Shown here: in pieces, positions 8,384 through 10,863 of the stretch
Layout: each line of letters begins with the position of its first letter
Numbering within the stretch: position 1 is the first letter of the stretch
NCBI GenBank assembly: GCA_036939975.1
Contig: JALLPB010001178.1
Coordinates: forward strand, 1-10,863
DNA: 10,863 nt
Source: Cyclostephanos tholiformis
Lineage: Eukaryota; Bacillariophyta; Thalassiosirophyceae; Thalassiosirales; Thalassiosiraceae
Direction of reading: 5' to 3'
The notes under the pieces: generated by a model
Told to the model about the DNA's origin: nothing
Seen by the model: only the letters and a program-made list of their open reading frames with translations
Database searches by the model: none
Position numbers and translations under genes: made by a program

Positions 8384-8795
8384 TGCCTTAATTGAATTCA
8401 TTATTTTCTTAGCTGGTTGAAGTCTTTAAATAAAAACCTTTGTAGGTGCCCTCAATCAACCCATCGTGATGAGGTTTCCGTGGGAGGGTGGCTCTTTATT
8501 ACCATAGCCATGCCACTAGACCCAGCTATTGGCTTCCCATGGTGGTGTTCTTTTTTGAGAATTCGCCCCCTCATGATTACATTCCTATGCATGTGAATGG
8601 CTTTTATCTGTTTACCCATACCATGCACACATCCGGAATTTTACTCAATTTTGGAAATCAGAATTGGAATTCCAAATTCAAAGAATGTACATCCGCAAAT
8701 ATTTGCATTGTTTTTCCAAATTGTGGCCAGAATCGAAATTCCGCTTCCAATGGGGGGGTCAGACAAATCGGAAAAAATTGGAATTCCCAACCTAG

Positions 8796-8803
8796 CTAGC
8801 AGA
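8796..8803 (+). repeat. Right target-site duplication of the hAT-like element
   Basis: CTAGCAGA, identical to 7370-7377, directly after the right terminal inverted repeat. Confidence 0.88.
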
Positions 8804-9054
8804 TCTGGATAATATACAACAGAATGTTGGTGCATTCCAGGACTCTCTTCAACTATTTTCTTGAGAGTTTTGAAATAATTTCCTCCCTCCTTGTGCAATG
8901 CTGGGCGCAACTCATAGATCAGCTTTAGATTTTCCACCACCCATTCCATACCGGAAGAAATCTTTTTCATTGTGAAATAATCCCAATATTCTTCAATATT
9001 CTTCAACCTCAGAATATTAAGGGGTCCCAGTGTAGAATCCCCAGTGGTGCCCAT
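8804..9054 (-). pseudogene. 5' part of the gene interrupted by the hAT-like element
   Basis: ATG at 9054 in a good context (AACCATGGG) opens a frame with protein-like composition. It includes LNILRLKNIEEYWDYFTM, MEWVVENLKLIYELRPALHK and FKTLKKIVEESPGM, about 83 codons before the target site. The frame stays open to 8641, but everything after 8796 is transposon, so that tail is not original. Across the empty site the frame continues exactly into 7200-7369. This segment itself has no stop or frame break, so decay seems concentrated downstream. No family recognised; a transposon-derived protein is possible. The MULE-associated repeat array begins about 100 bases upstream. Confidence 0.45.
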
Positions 9055-9149
9055 GGTTTTCTCTTTTCTGGTTTTCTTTCAGTCCCTCCACCTGCCCCCC
9101 CCTCTGCAGGTAACCACCAAATATTATTTTAGGCGATCTGTCAGAAAGT

Positions 9150-9764
9150 CATCACCAAATAGACATGCCAATTCATGGACCTCACCAATAAAGCTATGAT
9201 TGTGATATCATCACTAGGATTTTGATTCCTATGTCATCACCAAAATCAAAAAAAGTCGCTCCAGAGTTGTTAGAATGGATGTTCCTGGAACCCCTCTGCC
9301 ATCCGACAGTCTTGGTTGTCAGACTCATGGTGTTAAAATTACCACATCACCAAAATAAAATCTTGCATTGATTATGTCATCACTAAAATAAAAACAATCC
9401 TTTTGAATGTAATCACCAATACCCAATAACAAGTTTACTGGTCATCACTTTAATCTTTTACCTCATTTAAATAACATCACCAATTGGTGATGTGTAAAAA
9501 TTGTCACATCACCAAAAGAAAATCTCTTGTCTAATGTGTCATTACAATTATTCGACATTAATTTTAAATATCATCACTTAATGGTCCTACCCCATTGGAG
9601 TATCATCACTTTATCTGAATATTGTGACTGTATTATCATCATCATTAAGTAATAGTGTCATTGATGCACCATGACATATTTCATTATAGTTTTAATTACA
9701 GTCACTATTTCCTACAACCGCTGTTTTGCTATCATCACCTAATCGCCAAATTCTGCCAAAATAC
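9150..9764 (+). repeat. Phased array of CATCAC boxes, 31-33 bp register
   Basis: Exact CATCAC occurs at 9150, 9209, 9235, 9345, 9378, 9443, 9475, 9507, 9572, 9604 and 9733. One-to-two-base variants fill the register at 9180, 9411, 9540, 9637, 9670 and 9701. From 9345 to 9733 every step is 31-33 bases (388 bases in 12 steps); the first four are 26-30 apart, then 110 bases follow without a box. The extended box is about CATCACYAAAATAAAA; the other 16-20 bases of each unit are not conserved. There is no coding sign. It is likely a transposon subterminal protein-binding region, or less likely the promoter of the minus-strand gene starting at 9054. Confidence 0.75.
9474..9493. repeat. 20-bp perfect palindrome within the array
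   Basis: ACATCACCAATTGGTGATGT. It is the only place where the CATCACC box faces an inverted copy head-to-head, and its left half sits on the array register (9475). This fits a site for a dimeric DNA-binding protein. Confidence 0.8.
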
Positions 9765-9816
9765 TTGAATACTGCCCATATACATACTGCCTAAGCGCCC
9801 ACTACACATATTCCCA

Positions 9817-10863
9817 TTAATCTTGACTTCGCTTTCTTTTTTTTGTTCCCTCAACTGGACTTTTCATTTGCTTCTCATTCTTAGGGCGTCCCGCCTTGCT
9901 TGGTCCAGTGTATGGTGGGCAATATCTAATCAACCTGTCCTCTGGTGTACGTCTGAATGTGCTCAGGTCAAAGTTACAAGAGACCTCAACTTCTTCAGGG
10001 TATTGTTGCTTCCAGCATTCTGTGGTCCACCAGAATGGCATTGCGTTTGTTGGTGTCAACCCTTCAATGCATCCGGATTTAACCACTGCAATCATGTGAT
10101 GGCATGGAATTCAGTCCGTGTTCGATACTCCACAGGAACATCCACCAAAGACTGATCCATCATCATACTCCTCTTTGAGGAACCAGCATCTCCTTTCACA
10201 TTCTGTTCTCCTCCCAGTCGTGTAACCCATGCTACTAATCTGTTGCTGTTTTTTTTCATTATTGTCAATGAAGATACCATAGTGCCGGAAGTTAACACCC
10301 ACGAAGGCATTATTGCATAATTTCTTACCATGAGGTGTAAGAGCATCGTCCCAACTCAAAGCTTTCTCCTTCTGCGCACTGTATCTCACAGCAGCTAATT
10401 TTAGCAGAAGCATTGTTGAAGAGACAACATCGACCGCAGTTCTGCCATGTGCTGCCAGGTTAGCATTGTTCATTGATTCTGCTGATGAAGAAGCCGAACG
10501 CTGGTACATGCAAGATGTCTTGCTTAGATTGCATCTTGCTGCTGGATACACCTCTTCATCATTGACTGTTCCCAGATACTTCCATGCCTTGTCGTCAACA
10601 TGCACAGCATGCTTGTTCTTTAAGTGTTCAATCTCGGTGACGGTGTGCACTTGAAGTAGCTTTTTAAACATCCATCTGCATGAGTATGTGCCATTGCCAC
10701 CCTTGACGTATTTCACGATATTTTGTTCACGATGAAAAGAACAGATGAAAGGCGTGGCAGAAGGGAGTACTTCGGAAACTGCCGCCCTCAATCCCTTGTC
10801 CTGATCCGTGATAATGGTTGTGTCCTTGTCATCGAGTGATGGGTGAAGAGTCTTCGCAAAATC
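9817..10863 (-). pseudogene. MULE-family transposase with SWIM zinc finger, partial, one nonsense codon
   Basis: A single frame runs from the window edge to TAA 9817-9819, 348 codons, broken only by TGA at 10111-10113 (codon 251 of the visible part). Motifs: TIITDQDKG, with the expected second catalytic Asp at visible residue 20; ICSFH (C41, H44), the usual C..H pair after it; SSSAESMNN, with the likely catalytic Glu at 129. The SWIM finger is CSC (242-244) and CHH (254-256), a CxCx9CxH pattern holding the TGA. The C-terminus has a GRP core resembling an AT-hook (325-327) and a basic KKRKR near the end. The first catalytic Asp and N-terminus lie beyond 10863. It would cut and join its element's ends in the nucleus. 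The rest being open suggests recent inactivation. Confidence 0.8.

Larger units (their letters stand above)
7378..8795. mobile_element. Non-autonomous DNA transposon, hAT-like (1418 bp)
   Basis: The ends are perfect 12-bp inverted repeats, CTAGGTTGGGAA at 7378-7389 and its complement at 8784-8795 (15 of 16 if extended). They are flanked by identical 8-bp direct repeats. An 8-bp target duplication is typical of hAT elements; P and Merlin elements can give similar lengths, and the terminal CTAGG is not the exact hAT YARNG consensus, so the superfamily is tentative. The subterminal parts are rich in GGAATT, CCGGAAA and TTCCAA words, and the left end has TGTTCCCRCCATTT twice (7468, 7499). No transposase frame exists: the interior shows only short shadow frames, an AC-rich tract (7632-7650), a 15-bp hairpin and a G-rich stretch. 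It must have been mobilised in trans. Orientation cannot be set. Confidence 0.82.
9150..10863 (-). mobile_element. Partial Mutator-like (MULE) transposon, right end outside the window
   Basis: Consists of the transposase remnant (9817-10863) and the box array downstream of it (9150-9764). The left terminus and target duplication were not found. It is placed at or before 9150 only because the array starts there. Without the other end, terminal repeats cannot be matched. Confidence 0.5.

Noticed and set aside
8240..8470. LTR of a retrotransposon (G-rich stretch, TATA-like box, AATAAA-like word)
   Set aside because: No second LTR, primer-binding site or TG...CA pair was found, and the region lies inside an element bounded by inverted repeats with an 8-bp target duplication.
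8641..8795. C-terminal part of the 137-codon minus-strand ORF from 9054
   Set aside because: This part is transposon end sequence (GGAATT-type subterminal words), so the GIPI-type residues are not part of the original protein.
9345..9764. CRISPR array, because of the 32-bp periodicity
   Set aside because: The conserved part is only about 10 bases and the host is an intron-bearing eukaryote; no repeat of CRISPR length is present.
10111..10113. TGA in the transposase read as selenocysteine or as a reassigned codon
   Set aside because: No selenoprotein context is known for this family, and the helicase ends in TGA as a normal stop.

Overview
The window is eukaryotic nuclear DNA. The one intact gene has four spliceosomal introns (GT...AG, each confirmed by the protein it restores). 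The rest is decayed genes and DNA transposons. GC-rich exons full of GAC/TCG-type codon runs, AT-rich spacers and a transposase with a SWIM zinc finger suggest a stramenopile alga, possibly a diatom. That assignment is inference; no marker gene is present.

Left part (1-1316): a heavily decayed plus-strand coding remnant of unknown family (about 129-957), then an AT-rich spacer and a pyrimidine-rich leader. The leader holds an upstream ORF that stops two bases before the next gene's ATG.

Centre (1317-5792, plus): a complete five-exon gene for a DEAD-box RNA helicase of the DDX24/Mak5 family (1015 aa), a nucleolar factor for 60S ribosome assembly. All helicase motifs are present, along with large acidic and glycine-rich insertions.

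Right of the helicase (5748-9054, minus): a string of decayed coding segments. It includes a Lys/Glu/Ala-rich repeat stretch that keeps one frame despite eight stops. A 1418-bp non-autonomous, hAT-like transposon (7378-8795) is inserted in it, with 12-bp perfect terminal inverted repeats and an 8-bp target duplication (CTAGCAGA). Removing the element and one target copy joins the minus-strand frames on its two sides exactly in frame, so the insertion hit what was once a single gene.

Far right (about 9150-10863, minus): the 3' part of a Mutator-like (MULE) transposase with a SWIM zinc finger, broken by one TGA inside the zinc finger and running off the window. Downstream of it lies an array of at least 17 CATCAC-type boxes, 13 of them on a strict 31-33 bp register, with a 20-bp palindrome on that register. 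This array looks like a transposon subterminal binding region and is the least ordinary feature here.

The helicase is the only gene likely to work. The rest records at least two transposon insertions and a gene lost to decay.
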